Below, one piece after another: positions 26,501-42,191 of a stretch of DNA of 64,000 nt (the stretch's first letter is position 1; each line of letters starts with the position of its first letter). The stretch comes from Echeneis naucrates (lineage: Eukaryota; Chordata; Actinopteri; Carangiformes; Echeneidae), in the NCBI RefSeq assembly GCF_900963305.1, contig NC_042515.1, positions 11,963,623 to 12,027,622 on the forward strand, given 5' to 3'. Below the pieces are notes generated by a model. The model did no database searches. It was not told where the DNA came from and worked only from the letters and a program-made list of their open reading frames with translations. The position numbers and the translations under genes are program-made.

Positions 26501-29493
26501 CTTCTGACCACAACTGTATATCACACACAGCAAAGTACATCAAACTGCATGAACGAGCTCAGTATTCTTGCTCAGTTTAAGAAAATTTGTTGACTGTTAG
26601 AAATCTGTAATAGTCATTTGTTGGACTGTAAAATGGCCTGTGTCCCTAACTAAGGTCCAGGTTGAACCAGAATGCTGCTCCCATGACTGTTTTCAGCAGC
26701 AGATTTGCAATAATTTAAACAGTATTGTTGTTTTCATTTCCAAATTGGTGACTTGCATAACACAAAACACTGTGAAACTGTGGTATGTTTGTTTGTGTCA
26801 TGGATTTTGTTTTCAGATCAAACCAAATTATGTAGTACCTAGTCATAACAAAGTTGCTTTCAAGGCACTTAGGTGGGTTGTACATCTCATTGTGTTAGAC
26901 ATACATGGAGCCAAAATGTTGCATGTTGCAACTTTGTGTGAGTGAAATTTAAATCAAACTACAAATGACCCCTAACATTTATTTCAGGTTCATCAAACAC
27001 TTGGATCGTGGTTGCAACTCCTGTGCTAGAACAGACTTGTTCTTTACTCCACTTTCGTCTTCAAAATTGGCCAAGAAGAGGGAGGAGGCAGTGGAAAAGT
27101 CCAGGAGAGAGGCTGAACTTAGTGCTCGGCAAGAACGTGAAAGAGAGAAGGACAGAGAGCGGGAGCGAGAGAGGGAAGCTGAGAGAAACACTGTAAGTGC
27201 AACATCACTTACATTCCTTTTTTTTTTTTTTTTAAAGCATCCTCTATTTCCGTTGTCTAACACTTTCTCTTACAGAGAGCCAGCAGCTCCTCCCATGACA
27301 GTCGGATGACTGAGGCTCAAATGACCACGGGCCACGGGCGCCCTTCTTTTGAGCAGCCACCCACCACTGTAGCTGCGGTGCCCCCTTATATCGGTCCTGA
27401 TACACCAGCTCTGCGCACGCTGAGCGAATATGCCCGACCACACGTCATGTCTCCCACCAACCGTAACCATCCTTTCTACGTATCCCTGAGCCCTGGAGAC
27501 CCCCTGCTGGCCTACCACATGCCTGGTCTGTACAGTGCTGAACCCAGCCTGAGAGAGCGCGAGCTGAGGAACCTTAGGGAGAGAGAGCTCCGTGAGAGGA
27601 TGAAGCCAGGCTTTGAGGTGAAGCCCCCAGACCTAGAAACCTTACACCCCTCCGCCAACCCAATGGAGCACTTTGCCAGACATGGTGCACTAGGTCTTCC
27701 TCACATACCTGGGCCCCCCCACCCATTTGCTCCCTTCCATCCCGGTTTGAACCATCTGGAGCGGGAGAGGATGGCGTTAGCTGGACCTCAGCTTCGCCCG
27801 GAGCTGAATTACGCAGAGCGGCTCACTGCAGAGCGACTTCACGCAGAGAGGATGGCCTCTGTGGCGACTGACCCAGCTGCCAGGCTGCAGATGCTCAATG
27901 TGACACCCCATCATCACCAGCACTCTCACATTCACTCTCACCTACATCTGCACCAACAGGACCCGCTGGGTCAAGGTGAGGCCAGACTAAATGGAGTTTC
28001 AGAAATGAATCAGCAGTATTACAGTATTGCCATCTTTACTTTAAACCTTATTCCTTCTCACAGGTTCAAGTCCTCACCCTCTGGTGGACCCTCTTACAAC
28101 AGGGCCACGTTTGGCCAGATTTCCCTTCCCTGGTGGGCCGATCCCCAACCACTTACTCAGCGATCTTCCTCATGATCATGAGATGCTTCGCCATCCTTTG
28201 TTTGGTTAGTAATCTAACATATTCACATAGTTTTATCTTATCTTGTATTTGTTATCAATGACCTTGCACTGGTGTCAGCCATGACAGACAGCATTCCTCT
28301 TGGGAGGCCTTTCAAATTCAGCTCAAATGTTCAACAAAGATGGATTCAAGGATTCATTGATTTTTATTTTCATGGCGAAAGGTCAACATAAAAATCATAG
28401 TTGCATTCTCATGAATGTAGTGAAGGGGAACCTCATAAGAAAACTTTATTGCTTCTGGCACAGATTTTTATTTGGACTAGATGATTAACTGATTAGAATT
28501 TTTTATTGAAATGTTAAAGGTCACTGTGAACTCAAATTTGACCATAACACAAGACTTACACAGTACGTATGACAGTATTTAACACAATAACTAACAGGAT
28601 AAAATAATATCGTGATGACATTTTATATCCAAATGGTCAAAGCTTAATTTTACTGTAGCAACATGGTATTAGTTTGTGATAATTTTTCTGTGCCTTCCAT
28701 AGGAGCTGCTTATCCTCGAGAGCTGCAAGGTCCCATTCCTCAGATGTCTGCTGCTCACCAGCTCCAAGCCATGCATGCTCAGTCTGCAGAGTTACAGAGA
28801 ATGGCGATGGAACAGCAGTGGCTGCATGGGCATCACCTGCATGGGGGCCCTCTACCAAGTCAGGAAGATTACTACAGGTGAGGCAATTGAAAGTTGTGTA
28901 TGTTTATCCATAACTCTGGATTAAAGAAAGAGTCTTAAAAGATACGAAACCCTGTCAGCTTTTTCCTGTTGAGTAAAGTTTATCAGAGATACTCTTAGTT
29001 AAGGAGAAGAAAGTACTCATAAAATACCTCAGTATTTCTATAACATCACATAAATTTAACACCATTTACCTTGTCTGACAGTCACATTGACACTTAAAAC
29101 TAACTTTTAGTTTGGACATGCATTTTGTCCATGACAGAAAACCATATTACCACAAGCCATGAGACATTTCTGCAAATTAAATAAGCGGGGAGAACGTGAA
29201 TCGTCTGCACATAAAGGTCCCACGTCCGGGAATCAAACCTGCAACCTTCTTATTGTGGGGCAATAGTGCTAACCAGTATGCCACCATGCTGCCCTTCCGT
29301 TAATCAGTTCATTGAAAATCATTGCCGATCCCCAATAATCAAAAATCTAACAGTCAAATTGACCAGCTATGCAATGAAAGTTGCTTAGTTACACTCATGA
29401 AAACTGTGACAGCCAACTCATTGCTCTTATTTTATTAAATGTTTTTCTGTTTTCCAAAGCCGTCTGAAGAAAGAAGGTGACAAGCCATCTTGA
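20754..29493 (+). CDS. rere: Atrophin-family nuclear receptor co-regulator RERE (short form)
   Basis: Seventeen exons (20754-20779, 21594-21642, 22130-22254, 22925-23024, 23114-23212, 23440-23520, 23654-23807, 23918-24004, 24119-24312, 24571-24729, 24912-25013, 25106-26238, 26988-27192, 27276-27975, 28064-28204, 28703-28877, 29460-29493) give 1187 residues. Order of parts: start [12 protein letters not shown]2 about 15-118; SANT about 130-180 ([20 protein letters not shown]); GATA zinc finger about 233-262 (CSHC...CTTC); acidic/serine stretch; proline-rich exon about 392-770; then the atrophin domain with an RE-dipeptide helix, a [14 protein letters not shown] block and a His-rich stretch, ending [15 protein letters not shown] scaffolds histone deacetylases and nuclear receptors in the nucleus. 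The BAH domain of the long vertebrate isoform is missing, because the gene begins at the alternative short start. The exon-10 acceptor could be three bases earlier. Confidence 0.93.
21801..21828. repeat. (AAAT)n microsatellite
   Basis: About seven AAAT units in rere intron 2. Confidence 0.9.
23530..23578. repeat. (TG)n / (CGTG)n microsatellite
   Basis: The TG tract begins only about ten bases after the donor of the SANT-domain exon of rere, so length changes could affect splicing of that intron. Confidence 0.95.
29180..29295 (-). repeat. SINE-like tRNA-headed repeat, copy 1
   Basis: Read on the minus strand it begins GGGCAGCATGGTGGCATACT, continues with GGTTAGCACTATTGCCCC, then AGGTTGCAGGTTTGATTCCC, and ends near GTTCTCCCCGC. 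The TGGTTAGC and GGTTTGATTCC words look like pol III A and B boxes. It is a common fish interspersed repeat, here in the last intron of rere. A sense-strand copy is at 62524-62690. Confidence 0.7.
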
Positions 29494-30470
29494 GTGTCAG
29501 GTGGTGCATGCCCTGAAACCATACACTTATACTCAATAGAATACTGTGTACCCATAAGACTGTAAGAGAATATTTGTGTGTCATTTTATTTGTTTTAATA
29601 TATTTTAGAAAATACTTTGTGGATCTTGTGCATTCCTTGTTCAGCACTTAATGGGGCTGTCAAAGTCCGTCTGAGATTTTCATATCACTTAAGACTTTAT
29701 ACTAGTTTTATTATCTAAAGAATGAACAATCTCACTTATTACTGTGGGATTTAAAAAGACCGAGTTTCTCTAACAAACTGTCAAACTCTTTGATATGCAG
29801 TGATTTAAACTTGCTAAAATACAGCTCTTATAAATGATATGAAAACAGACTGGCTTTGGTGTTAAGTTTAAATATACTTATGAAGATTTCTAAAGGATTT
29901 CATTGTACAGAATGACATTTAAATCAGTGTTTGAATGATTGTAATGACCTAGCATGACGCAGTCTTCAGTTTTCACCAAACTAGAGTAGCAAGTTGCATT
30001 GTGGTGTTTAGGTTCTAAAAGTATAGTAGGGGTTGGTTTTAATCTGCTAAATATTTGTCTAAATTCTAAAGTTTTTATATATCAAGATATCTTTTCACAG
30101 TGTAGCTGAAGCTTTTATTCACTCATTTTTAAGACTGTAAATATTACATGCTCACATTATTCTATATGAATGAGTACTATTGATTTAGCACTAGAGATAA
30201 ACACCTGACCCCCAGCTCAGCAGTATAGCAGAAAATCATGAGCTAAAAACAGTATAGCATATAATAAGTGAAATAATCATGAATTTGAACATGATCTGTG
30301 AATACAGACAAAGTTTTATTGGAACAATGTATTTCCTTCATTTTGATAAGAATAAGTGAATTAGGGAAAACAAAATCTTTGGCATTTAAGTGGAAAAAAA
30401 CTGCCTCTAAATTCAATATTTATGTGATATGATATGACAGTGTATCCTTCGTATATTTATTTCAATAAAT
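29494..30470 (+). other. rere: rere 3' UTR
   Basis: About 970 bases of AT-rich sequence without a gene run from the rere stop codon to an AATAAA at 30464-30469, followed by ATTTCTGCAGTGACACC. This is the natural 3' UTR of rere. Confidence 0.6.
30464..30469 (+). terminator. rere: Poly(A) signal of rere
   Basis: AATAAA within TTTCAATAAATATTTCTG, about 970 bases after the stop. Confidence 0.6.
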
Positions 30471-30605
30471 ATTTCTGCAGTGACACCTTATTAACTTGCA
30501 AGTGGAGTTCTTATATGCGAAAACAGCAACAGCAGTACACCTCTTGTTAGTGCTATTGCTTTCTGCTGACAATCAATTTACGGACAGGAGTTATTCGTTC
30601 GTGGT

Positions 30606-32242
30606 TTTATTGAATCAAATCACTTGTCGCACCAAATTTGCTGTACATGGAAAATCAAAAGATTCATCCGGTTGCCATGTGTGGTCTGAATCACATGGTT
30701 GACACACACTAATGCGTACCCTGTCTATTTTCCTCTAAATGGGATCAGAATTTAAAAATGAACATCTCATATTTCTACACGTGTTAAAGAAGACGATAAA
30801 TTTATCAGGAAAAACTTTTCTGAGCTAATTAAATCAAGGAAAAAAGTTATTTCCCCTTGAACTTATTTTGGCCCCCAGTGGAGTTGCATAAAGGCTCTTA
30901 AGTTTATGTTTATATATTATATTCTTTATGTTTTTTTTTTCCTTGTTCAGTACTGTAGAGTACATTTCTTCACGTCAGTAAAGTATTTTAAATTGAGTCT
31001 GAAAATGGATTTCCCAGGTACTTATTTGGTTGGGAACCACTGTTTTAGTCCTCCAACTGATACAGATAGAAACCAGACCATATGTATAGCGGGCGCTCAT
31101 CCATAAATAGAAACATCGAACACACTGCAGCCGTACATCAAACTCTCCAGGCTGCTCTTGGCTTCACGGTAGCTGTATAACATACAAATCCATGTTTGAG
31201 ACACAACAGGACACACGCTCCGAGAATTACGGTCCATATATCAACATCAGTTTTATCACAGTTTACCCAGAAACCAAAGTGATCAAAAGCTTATAATGCA
31301 CCTGAAATAGTTTCAGGCTTTTGGCGCCCATTAGCCTTTAACAAATCCTGTGAAAGAGCAAAATTAACCTCTAATTCTTTGAATGTTAATCCTATAAGTA
31401 ATTTGTTCTCATTTCAGATACACAATCTTAAAGCAAGTCTTTGTACTATAACTTTTGGTGGACAAACGGTGGTACTAGTTCTGTAACAGCAAATGCCTGT
31501 TCCTGTCACTCTGATCACACATTATTGGTCAGACTGACTTATCAAGGACATCCAGTATTTTAGTTCACCATTGACAATTGCTCTTTCAGATTTAACTGTC
31601 ACGGTTTGTTTACAACCTGAAGCGTTTCTATTTTTTTTTTTTTTGTTTGTTTTTATAGAGAGTCATCAGTAGTGCTAGAGGACAGCTTTCTCTCTGTGTT
31701 CTTACTGAGAGATAAAATAAAGTTATCCTAGCTTTCTCTCTGAATCAATCCAAAACAAATATTGCTGAAATCACATCACAGCCTTGGCCCTTACTTGTAA
31801 ATTTGGTGATTTTTGTCAGATGAAGTTAACACTAGAAGCTATAGTGAGTTGCTCTGGATAAAAACATCAGAGGACTATATTTAGATAAATTCAGGAATTC
31901 GTGCAAAACAGCAGTTTGAAAATGTTTAGGCACATTGGCCCTGCAGAGTCCAGCCATTTAACAGCAGTTGTGTGTGTAACACAGAACACCAATATTACAA
32001 ATATTTATAACTTTAATGCTTAAAATGTTATCGTTGACATTTTATTACTCTTATTTTAAGTATAAATACTGCACATCCGAGTATCATCACTACTAGTGTT
32101 AAGTTGGGTTAAACATAAATTGGAAGAAGAGAGTGTACACATATTTATAGTTGTATGACATTTACATGTAGTGGCTGTATTTGCACAGGTGGACCCAGGG
32201 GAAAAATGTTGGAAATGATTTTTCTTGTCTCTGCATTACGTA
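30606..32242 (-). other. perm1: Likely perm1 3' UTR
   Basis: No gene is seen here. On the minus strand a candidate AATAAA lies at 30606-30611, with further candidates nearer the stop (for example near 32031 and 32455). If the distal one is used, perm1 has a 1.6 kb 3' UTR ending only about 130 bases from the end of rere. Confidence 0.4.
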
Positions 32243-35200
32243 TCAGTGATCATCACAAAGAGGCGTTGTCTTCCTCACATACTGCCGCAGATACTGGATA
32301 GCTGAGAGCGCACTCACATTTGCTAGAAGAGCTGAACAAGATTAGATGAAAGTTACGTTAATTAAGTTAAACATAACATTTGTTAAAAGCCCCAAAATCT
32401 CATTCATCTAAAAATGTCTTACTTAAATAAGTAATAATCACTGTTAAAATTATTTATTTATTTATATATATATACTTTTGTTTGTTTTGTTCTTTCCACA
32501 ACAATTTTTGTGAAAGATAGAGCAAAAAAACTGCAGTGAATATTAATCACCCAGTTATGTATTTATCATAAAAGAAGCTGGCTGAGGAAATATGTTCTCA
32601 TGGCTTTTAAAATTGTGTCTTGGCGATCATAGGGAATATCAGTGCGACAAGCTTTTTACCTGCTTTCCAGGTGTCAGCAGCCTCGGGATCCGACGATCTT
32701 ATTACCCAGGATGCAAAGGCAATGCAGACCAAACACATGTCAGCCTGCTGCAGCGTAGAGAAGATGCCCTGTTGTCCTGAAGGAGACAACAGTGCAGACA
32801 AAAGTGAAGTTGGTGTAATTACACAATTTTCTGTGCTGTACATTCAGAACAGTGTGTCAAAAAGGTCTGATTTACTTGTCTGGATAGTTCCCAGAACGCT
32901 CTGTTGTATCTCCAGCTCTCTGAACAACTTTGACGGCGATGAAGAGTCCCTTCTCTCCATGAGTGCAGTCACCGGTGATTCCTGTCTCTCAATCTTCTCA
33001 GCCTCAACTGGAAACACCCAGGCCCCAGACCTTCGGCACCAGATGCTGCCTTTATCGTGGAAGCGAATCTTCCTTATCGACATAAAACTTTTCCAGTTGG
33101 GAGACTTACCTGTGGCTTCTTTGGATGTCCCACATTGATTGGCGTTGATGAAACAGTGAGAAACGACTCTGATCGGAGAGAGGCTCTCTAATTCTTCCTG
33201 TGTCTCATGGTCTGCACTCATGAAAGGATAGTTCAATTTTGCGAATGTGAGTTCTCTGATCTTACGATGGGAACAAGAGAAGATAGGGATTGGTTTCCCA
33301 TCACTACACTGGGAATCCTGGAAGGAAAAGTATGACATTTCATCCCACAATGTACAAGTAGAGTAGCTGAACACAGAAGCTGCTGACATGTCCTCTGGAT
33401 CATAGACAGCAACACAACTGGTGTCATCCTTATATGCATCCTCTGTGGAAAAGTGTTCAAACACATCGGGGAGGGAAATTTGATACTGGTCATCCAGGAG
33501 GGCTGTGCTGGAGAAAAAGGGTGCTGGCATGAGTGTTTCCAGGCTATCACTGACTTTCAACTCTGCGTCTTCCTCCAGAGACAGACAGCTGCTGAGAAGC
33601 TGACTGTAGCCATCAGAACTAATCTGCAAAGTTAAGTCCTCTTGGTTGAGAGTTTGTAAATTGTGCATACTTTCATTTGTTGTCTGCGTTGCCAATGAAG
33701 GTTTTCTATGTGACTCCTGATTCTCAGTAAGCCGTTGTGCACCGTCCTCTAAAGGTACAGGGGTCTCCTTTCTGTCAGAGCTTGATGATTCCTCCTCATC
33801 ATCATCGTCATCCTCACCCTCCTGTGATAAAAAAGTAGAGTTGTTAGTCCTCCGTTGGGATTTGCTCTGGGGATCAGGACTGGGGTTCCTATTGGCACCA
33901 ATAAACTGCCAGTACTCCTCTTCAAAATCTGACATGGAAAACTCACAGCTTGAGCGATCTGGCTTGGACTCGTCAGGTTGTGTGCAATAGTCTGAGTCGG
34001 CGTTGTCTAACGTATCCATTAAACCACCATCAGGAGGCATATTATGCTTCAAAGGGCCAACCGGGTCCCCGTGACTCATCGGAGACTCGTCTCCATCTGC
34101 CTTCCCTGTGTTGTGTGTTTCCCAGGGAGGAATGCGTCTCCCCATCCTGAGCTGCAAAATGTCATTTATTGTCAGTTTCTCCATTTCGTCCCAAAAGTCA
34201 GAAATGGCATAGACGGGTCGAGTGTGGCCTGCAGCTTTGGCGTATGCTTCAGGGCTGTCAGCCAAAGGCGTCGCAGTCAAATCTGGAGCAGGGAGGGGAT
34301 TCAGCTGCTCTCCTGCAGAGCTACTAGAAGCTGAAAGATTGATTTTGTATCTTTCCAGTCCAGGAGTGTGTGAGTGTGTGCTGTGTGTGTCATTATCACA
34401 TGCAGAGCTGTCATGGGGCATTTCACTGGCTCTTTGGAGGGCAGGTGGAAATGTGAGAGTGGAATGAGCATCAGTGTGTTCAGGGTTGATGAATGCTACA
34501 GTGCAGAAGGAAGTGCTATCGTAAGAATGCATTGGTCTGTCGTGTGTACTGTCTGTATCTGTACTCAGAGGTGCTGAGCAGAGCGGCTGTGTTGTTTCCC
34601 CAGATTGATTTTCCTCAATCAGTTCAGCAGCAGACAAATAGCTTTCAGAATCATAACTGTGAACGGAGAAGAACTCCGCACCATCTTCAAACTCTTCTGA
34701 CTCTGGACTTTCCAGCTGTGAGGAGTCTTCAGGGGTACATGTGTCATGTGATGAGGAAGCTGAGCTGCCTGATTGATGTTTGTTTCTGTCCGTGGTCGAC
34801 TCTGTGTTGTTATGGAGGATGGGATAAGAAATCACTTCCTCAGTGAGGTTTCCCGACACATTCTCCTCTTCATTAGCCATTTGCAACAAATCTGAAATGC
34901 GTTCAGGATTTACTTTCAAACTTTGACCCCCTGATGAGTTTTGAGCAAGGTTTTGGTTTGACTGGGGGAAATGTCCCTTCTCCCCTGGTTTATATTTCCC
35001 TTTGTTTATCCCCACGCCATTTGCATGTGATTTCTCCTCCGTTTGGCTGCGCAGACTGTGACTGTTCTTACAGAGTTTTTTTTGTCTTCGTTTTTTTTTC
35101 ATAGAGGTGGTACGCACCTGCTTTTGTGCTGGACTGTCATTCACTGTCACAAACCAGCGCTCTTTCTCCACTCTGGGAGGGACACTCTGAATGTCCTGGT

Positions 35201-35759
35201 TTTCAGCTCTGTCTGCGGTGTGAGGCTCATTCACGTTGTTTTCCATTTGGTCGCATGATGGATCAGTGGTATTGTCTGCCTCGACACGAAGCTTTCCATC
35301 CTCCTTTTTCAGCTCTGTAGGAGCTCCTGAGCACTGATCATGTATTGTATCAGTTTGCAGTGCGTTTGCAGCATTGTCATTTGTCTCCTCCTTCATGCTC
35401 AGTGTATTTCCTGTGGGAGAATCAAGGCATACTTCAGAGGCCCCCTCTGCAGCGCTGTTTTCTTCCCCGGTACCTCTCTCAACCAACTCCATCATTAAGT
35501 TCATGCAGCTCTCCTCTCCTTCGCCGCAGCCTGAAGCCGTGGCCTCAGCTCCACCACTGTTTACATCAGGGCTCTGTTGCTTCTCCTGCCGGCCTGTGCT
35601 GATGATGGAACTTGACTCGTCTGTGTCCTCTGAGTCACTCAGACTGAGGTCATCAGGGCAGGCGCGAGAAGGCTGCAGCAGACTGCACTCCTCAGTCTGA
35701 TCATAGAAGCTGGTCCAGTCGAACTCTGCAATGTGCATGCTGTGATCTAAATCATCCAT
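32243..35759 (-). CDS. perm1: PERM1, PGC-1 and ERR induced regulator in muscle
   Basis: Three coding exons on the minus strand (32876-35759, 32660-32776, 32243-32331) sum to 3090 nt, giving 1029 residues. The N-terminus has FDWTSFYDQTEECSLLQ, resembling DWAEFSATADECGLLQ of human PERM1. The middle is long, low-complexity and Ser/Glu/Thr-rich, with an acidic run near residues 645-660 and a basic KKKRRQKKL patch near 220. A YQISLPDVFEHFSTEDAY segment matches the family's PEVYEHFF motif. The last 68 residues hold the conserved tail ADMCLVCIAFASWVIRSSDP and LSAIQYLRQYVR. In mammals PERM1 supports mitochondrial biogenesis and oxidative genes in skeletal and heart muscle. The single giant exon, spacing and tail make the call firm despite weak conservation of the middle. 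It is tail to tail with rere. Confidence 0.9.
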
Positions 35760-36365
35760 TTTGATATATCACACGTTCTTCAATCTGAAGGAAAAAAAAA
35801 AGAAAAGCACACCAAAGATTGATGAGTCAGGCATTTTGAATTAGACAATAAATGACAGTGGATACATTAACACGTCACAGTTAAACATAGAGTGCAAGCA
35901 TTTGTCTGAAGCTTAGCATCTCTGTAATCAGCTGTTAGCAGGAAACAATTGAGCAAAAAGCAAATAAGGTCCTCTATCAGATAAAAGCTTGACAAGTGAA
36001 AATCTCAGAGAGCAGCAGAGCAACAGTACAGCACCTTGATCACAAGATTCAAAACAGACCCCAAAATACTCCATGGCCCTGCTCTGCGAAAACATGTCAT
36101 GTGAACTGTATCAGTTCATGTATCACTGTATCAACTTAACAAACAGCAGGAAGGGTTGTAAACAAAGTGAAACTGATACAAAAAATATAAACACCAAAAT
36201 AGAATCTCATTGAAAAATTATGCCACATTCAATAATTGGTCATATTTTTGTATTTGGTTAATGTGTTTTCAATTTTGTTTTAGCTTTCAGGTATGTATTT
36301 GGTTACTATCATGCTGCCCTTTTCAGCATAATGGGCACTGTTGTGACTTTTCAAAGTGCTCGGCC

Positions 36366-36607
36366 TCAAAGTCACGAGAGGTCTCGAATTTTCTACTTCA
36401 GTTAACATCCAACAAAAAGCATATAGCTCTGCGTAAATGAACGTTCGTGTGTTCCTGCGGAGAACAGGGACCTACCGGCTGCAGAGGGATGAGACATCCA
36501 GTTTAAAGTTGTCAGTACTTTTTTCCTTGCAGGAGCATTGCAGCTCTAATGTGGATCTGTCCTTGCATATGTCAGACTGGGGCCTTGCACTCGGCTGTTA
36601 AAAATAG
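36366..36607 (-). promoter_or_regulatory. perm1: Candidate ERR-like and MEF2 sites upstream of perm1
   Basis: TCAAAGTCA at 36366-36374 differs by one base from the estrogen-related-receptor element TCAAGGTCA. TTAAAAATAG at 36598-36607 matches the MEF2 consensus YTAWWWWTAR exactly. Both lie 0.6-0.85 kb upstream of the perm1 start codon, a gene known in mammals to be induced through ERR and PGC-1. The transcription start is not located. Confidence 0.35.
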
Positions 36608-36949
36608 AGCAGTATGTCCAGTCACATGCAAATGTCTGTCCCTACATTATTAGAGGTGTGACATTTCAGCAACTAAAAATGTAAGCCTTCTTACATTCAG
36701 CAGACAATAATATTAATAATAATAATTATAATAATGACCCACAAACTTTGCTTTCATGCCTTTTATTATAGATGCATGTTGTACACTACAGTTAAAGTGT
36801 GTAACATTTCAAATGTGATGGAGAAATGTCATTTAAACTAACTTTTTTCATATATTAAAAAACTACATCAATAACATACATATACATATATATATATTTA
36901 TTATAGGTCTTATAAATGAACAGAAAGAAACAGTGATTATGGAAAGGTG

Positions 36950-38892
36950 CTTTATTTCTGAAAACAATTCTTATATCTCCAGAACATTCAAGGCATTAGA
37001 GTAATTAGAATATGTACATTATTACAAAACAATACATCCTTTGTATAAAACAATATGTACACATTTGTTTAGCTTATTTTCCTTAAACCAGCAAACACGA
37101 AGCAAAAGGGAAATATTCAAGGAATGATGAGCCATCTTTTATCTGGTTCATTTCAGATTGCTCCAAAACATACTGAAGATGAAAATGATGTTATTAATCT
37201 TGTCAAGATATAAAAATATATGAAATAAAATACAACAAGGCAAATAAAGCTTGGATATCTAGCCTTGGTTTCAAATTATGCACAGTAAAGGCCACTGGAT
37301 ATCCTCAAAATACCCAATTATTCATCACATCCGGACTAAAAATGTTTCCCGGCTGGATTTAAAGCTGATAATGGCACAGTAATCACAGCAATGGCATACA
37401 GTACAAGCCATCTTCTTCAGACAACATTTGGCAAAGGTTATAGCAGTCAAGTAATGTTCACAATGCAACAACACTGTTGCCAAGTATGCAAGAAAACAAA
37501 CTCAAACACACTTGACACCAAATTATGAAGTTTGAGCATAAAAAGTAAGATCTAATATTAAGTGAGAACCTCAGACATATAAAGTGCAGGAGGATTCAAA
37601 AATGTTGTTTTGCTTTGAGAAAAATCTGTTGCAATTTTACTTCATGAACAATGGGATTGTAAAAGTATTTGCAGGTGTTGTAAAGCTGTGGAGTGTGAGT
37701 GGGTCTGCTGTGGAAGGCAATAAATTATTCTTTCAACTGCAACACATTATTTGTTCTACTTGAAATCCATTCATCTTGGTTGAGCTCACAAAAATAATAA
37801 ATACGACAACAATAAAACAACAAAAATACAAAGTCAGCACAACTCCTACAGTAAGTCCCTATGACGTCCTGGTCCACTGGAAGAAATGTAACGCTATCAG
37901 ACATAATTTATTCTGTTGGCAAAACTCTAATCGATAAAATTCAATGCATTGTTACAAAATGAAAAATACCACACGTGAAAAAAAAAAAAAAAAAACTGTA
38001 ATCAGTTAAAAAACAAAATACCATCAAAGGTCACTGGGTTGTCACTTTGTTCCACGCTATTAAACACACAGATCCCATGGATTTCTAACACCTGACACAT
38101 ACCGGTGCCAGATCTGTCTGTTAAACACAGAAGCCAAGTGATGTTTCCTTACCTCAGTTCAGCATTAAAACTGGAAACTAAAGAAACCAGCTCCTGTCTA
38201 CAGATATACAGTCCACCTTCTTCACCTCTAAATCACAATAACTTTAAGATATCACATTTGTTTAATCCAGAGCAAAATGGGTGAATGAATGAAGAGACGG
38301 TAATTAAGAAGGCTTTTCTTTTTTTAAACTGAATTAATGGAGTCCCCCCGTTTCCAGTCCTTGTGCAAAGATAAGCAACAAGCAGCTGTAGCTTTTTTTT
38401 TTTTTTTTTCACTCAATCTTCTCATTTAAATCTCAGTCCAGAGATCCATTAAGAGAATGTCAAAAGTGGTCTTTTGACAGTGGTCCAAATATTCATTAAG
38501 CCCAACACACATGCTCAGAGAGCAGGAAGAAATTGCTAAATAACAGCGTTTAGACTTAAAAACTAGGGACTGATCCTTAACGATCAATCCATTCATCACC
38601 ACAGTGCTGCGCAAGCAGGTGGAGAATACAAATTGACTGGTAATGTACCAAATTAAAAAGAGAAATACTGTACTCTTTTCCTGGGATGTTTGAGTTATTT
38701 ATTTTCTAATCTATTTATTTTCATAGAAAAAAAACTAAAGAAATATTGTCTATGAGATGCTGGAACAAAAGTCAGAGTTAAATTTGGCCACATTTATAGG
38801 ATTCATCTGGTCTTTCTTCACATTTGATGGGAATCTGATATCATTCCTAAGCTTTCTATCCTACCTGCCCCAGCGCTCTCCAAACTCCTCTC
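36950..38892 (-). other. Probable long 3' UTR of the C1orf159 homolog
   Basis: This is 1.9 kb of AT-rich sequence without coding potential that directly follows the stop codon of the minus-strand gene. A minus-strand AATAAA at about 36952-36957 is a plausible end. Two A/T homopolymers (37979-37996, 38392-38409) lie inside. The assignment is inferred from position only. Confidence 0.4.
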
Positions 38893-41107
<2,215 letters not shown>

Positions 41108-42191
41108 ATTTGAACCCTTGGACATCAAACAAACTTGAGTTAGAAAACTGTGACTGCAAACGTAATAGGACACAGGCCTTTAGCCGTTTATGCCACAGGA
41201 ATGAAGAAATCATCCAGCATGATTGTGACTACCTGAAATGATTCAAATACTTGGTTGGCCACAGCATTGTCTTTCTATCAAGCGCGTAGTGATATAATTA
41301 TTAGTTATTCATTTCAGAGTTCACTTTATTAAGGTGCAACTGTTACCTGGTTTGACATCTTAGAAGGTTTATTTTAAGTGTATCTATTTTGTTCTATCTT
41401 GAAGTGGGTTAGTTAAAAGTCACCCAGAGTTTTTAAATTCAGCTGAAGGGAAGTGCAAGGGCTACATCAGTGGTGGGCATCTGTTCACAATCAGCTCATA
41501 ATAACTCATGTCTAAGGTTGATGTTTAAAATTTTCTTATTTAATTGTGAGTAGCAAATTTCACAACATCAAATTAAAATGGAAAACTTTAATTGCCTCTT
41601 TGGTGTGGTAAAATAATAATAATAAAAAAAATATCAGTCCAGTTACAAAACTAAGACTTTGACCTTTAAGGAGTAAAACCACAGCAGCTTAAATATTAAA
41701 CTTATCAACAGAAGTGATTTCACTGGTCACCACGGCTTTCGGATTGGGAAGTAATCATTTCAGGAATAAAGATAAATAAACAGTCTATTTCCTCACAAAA
41801 GAGGCTGAATGTGCTGCGAGGTGTTTAGCTAGCTAGCACCTGTCAGCAGGATGAACTTCTGTCTCAGTAACGCCGTCAGCCTCAGACAAACAGACGCACC
41901 GATCGGGTTTGAATCTGATGGAAATGATCGCCTCTGTTTGCTGCCAAGGACCAAACACCTGCCACATTAGCGTGCGGAGAGAAACAACAACAACAATAAC
42001 AACAACAAAAAGTTCGCTCACCAGCCGAAAACAGCCAGGCTGCTCCGACCCTACCAACAGTCCTCTGGGCGGCTTGGTCAGCCACAGGTGTCCTCCTCCG
42101 CAGATATGACCGGAGATTGGCTTTAATTCGTCTGCGTGTTTGTCCTGAACACACGCCTGAAAGACGAGCAGACGATCCGGCAGCTCGGAGC

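Noticed and set aside
33453-35700. Many plus-strand frames of 60-117 codons antisense to perm1
   Set aside because: They are complement-strand shadows of the biased, Ser/Glu-rich perm1 giant exon.
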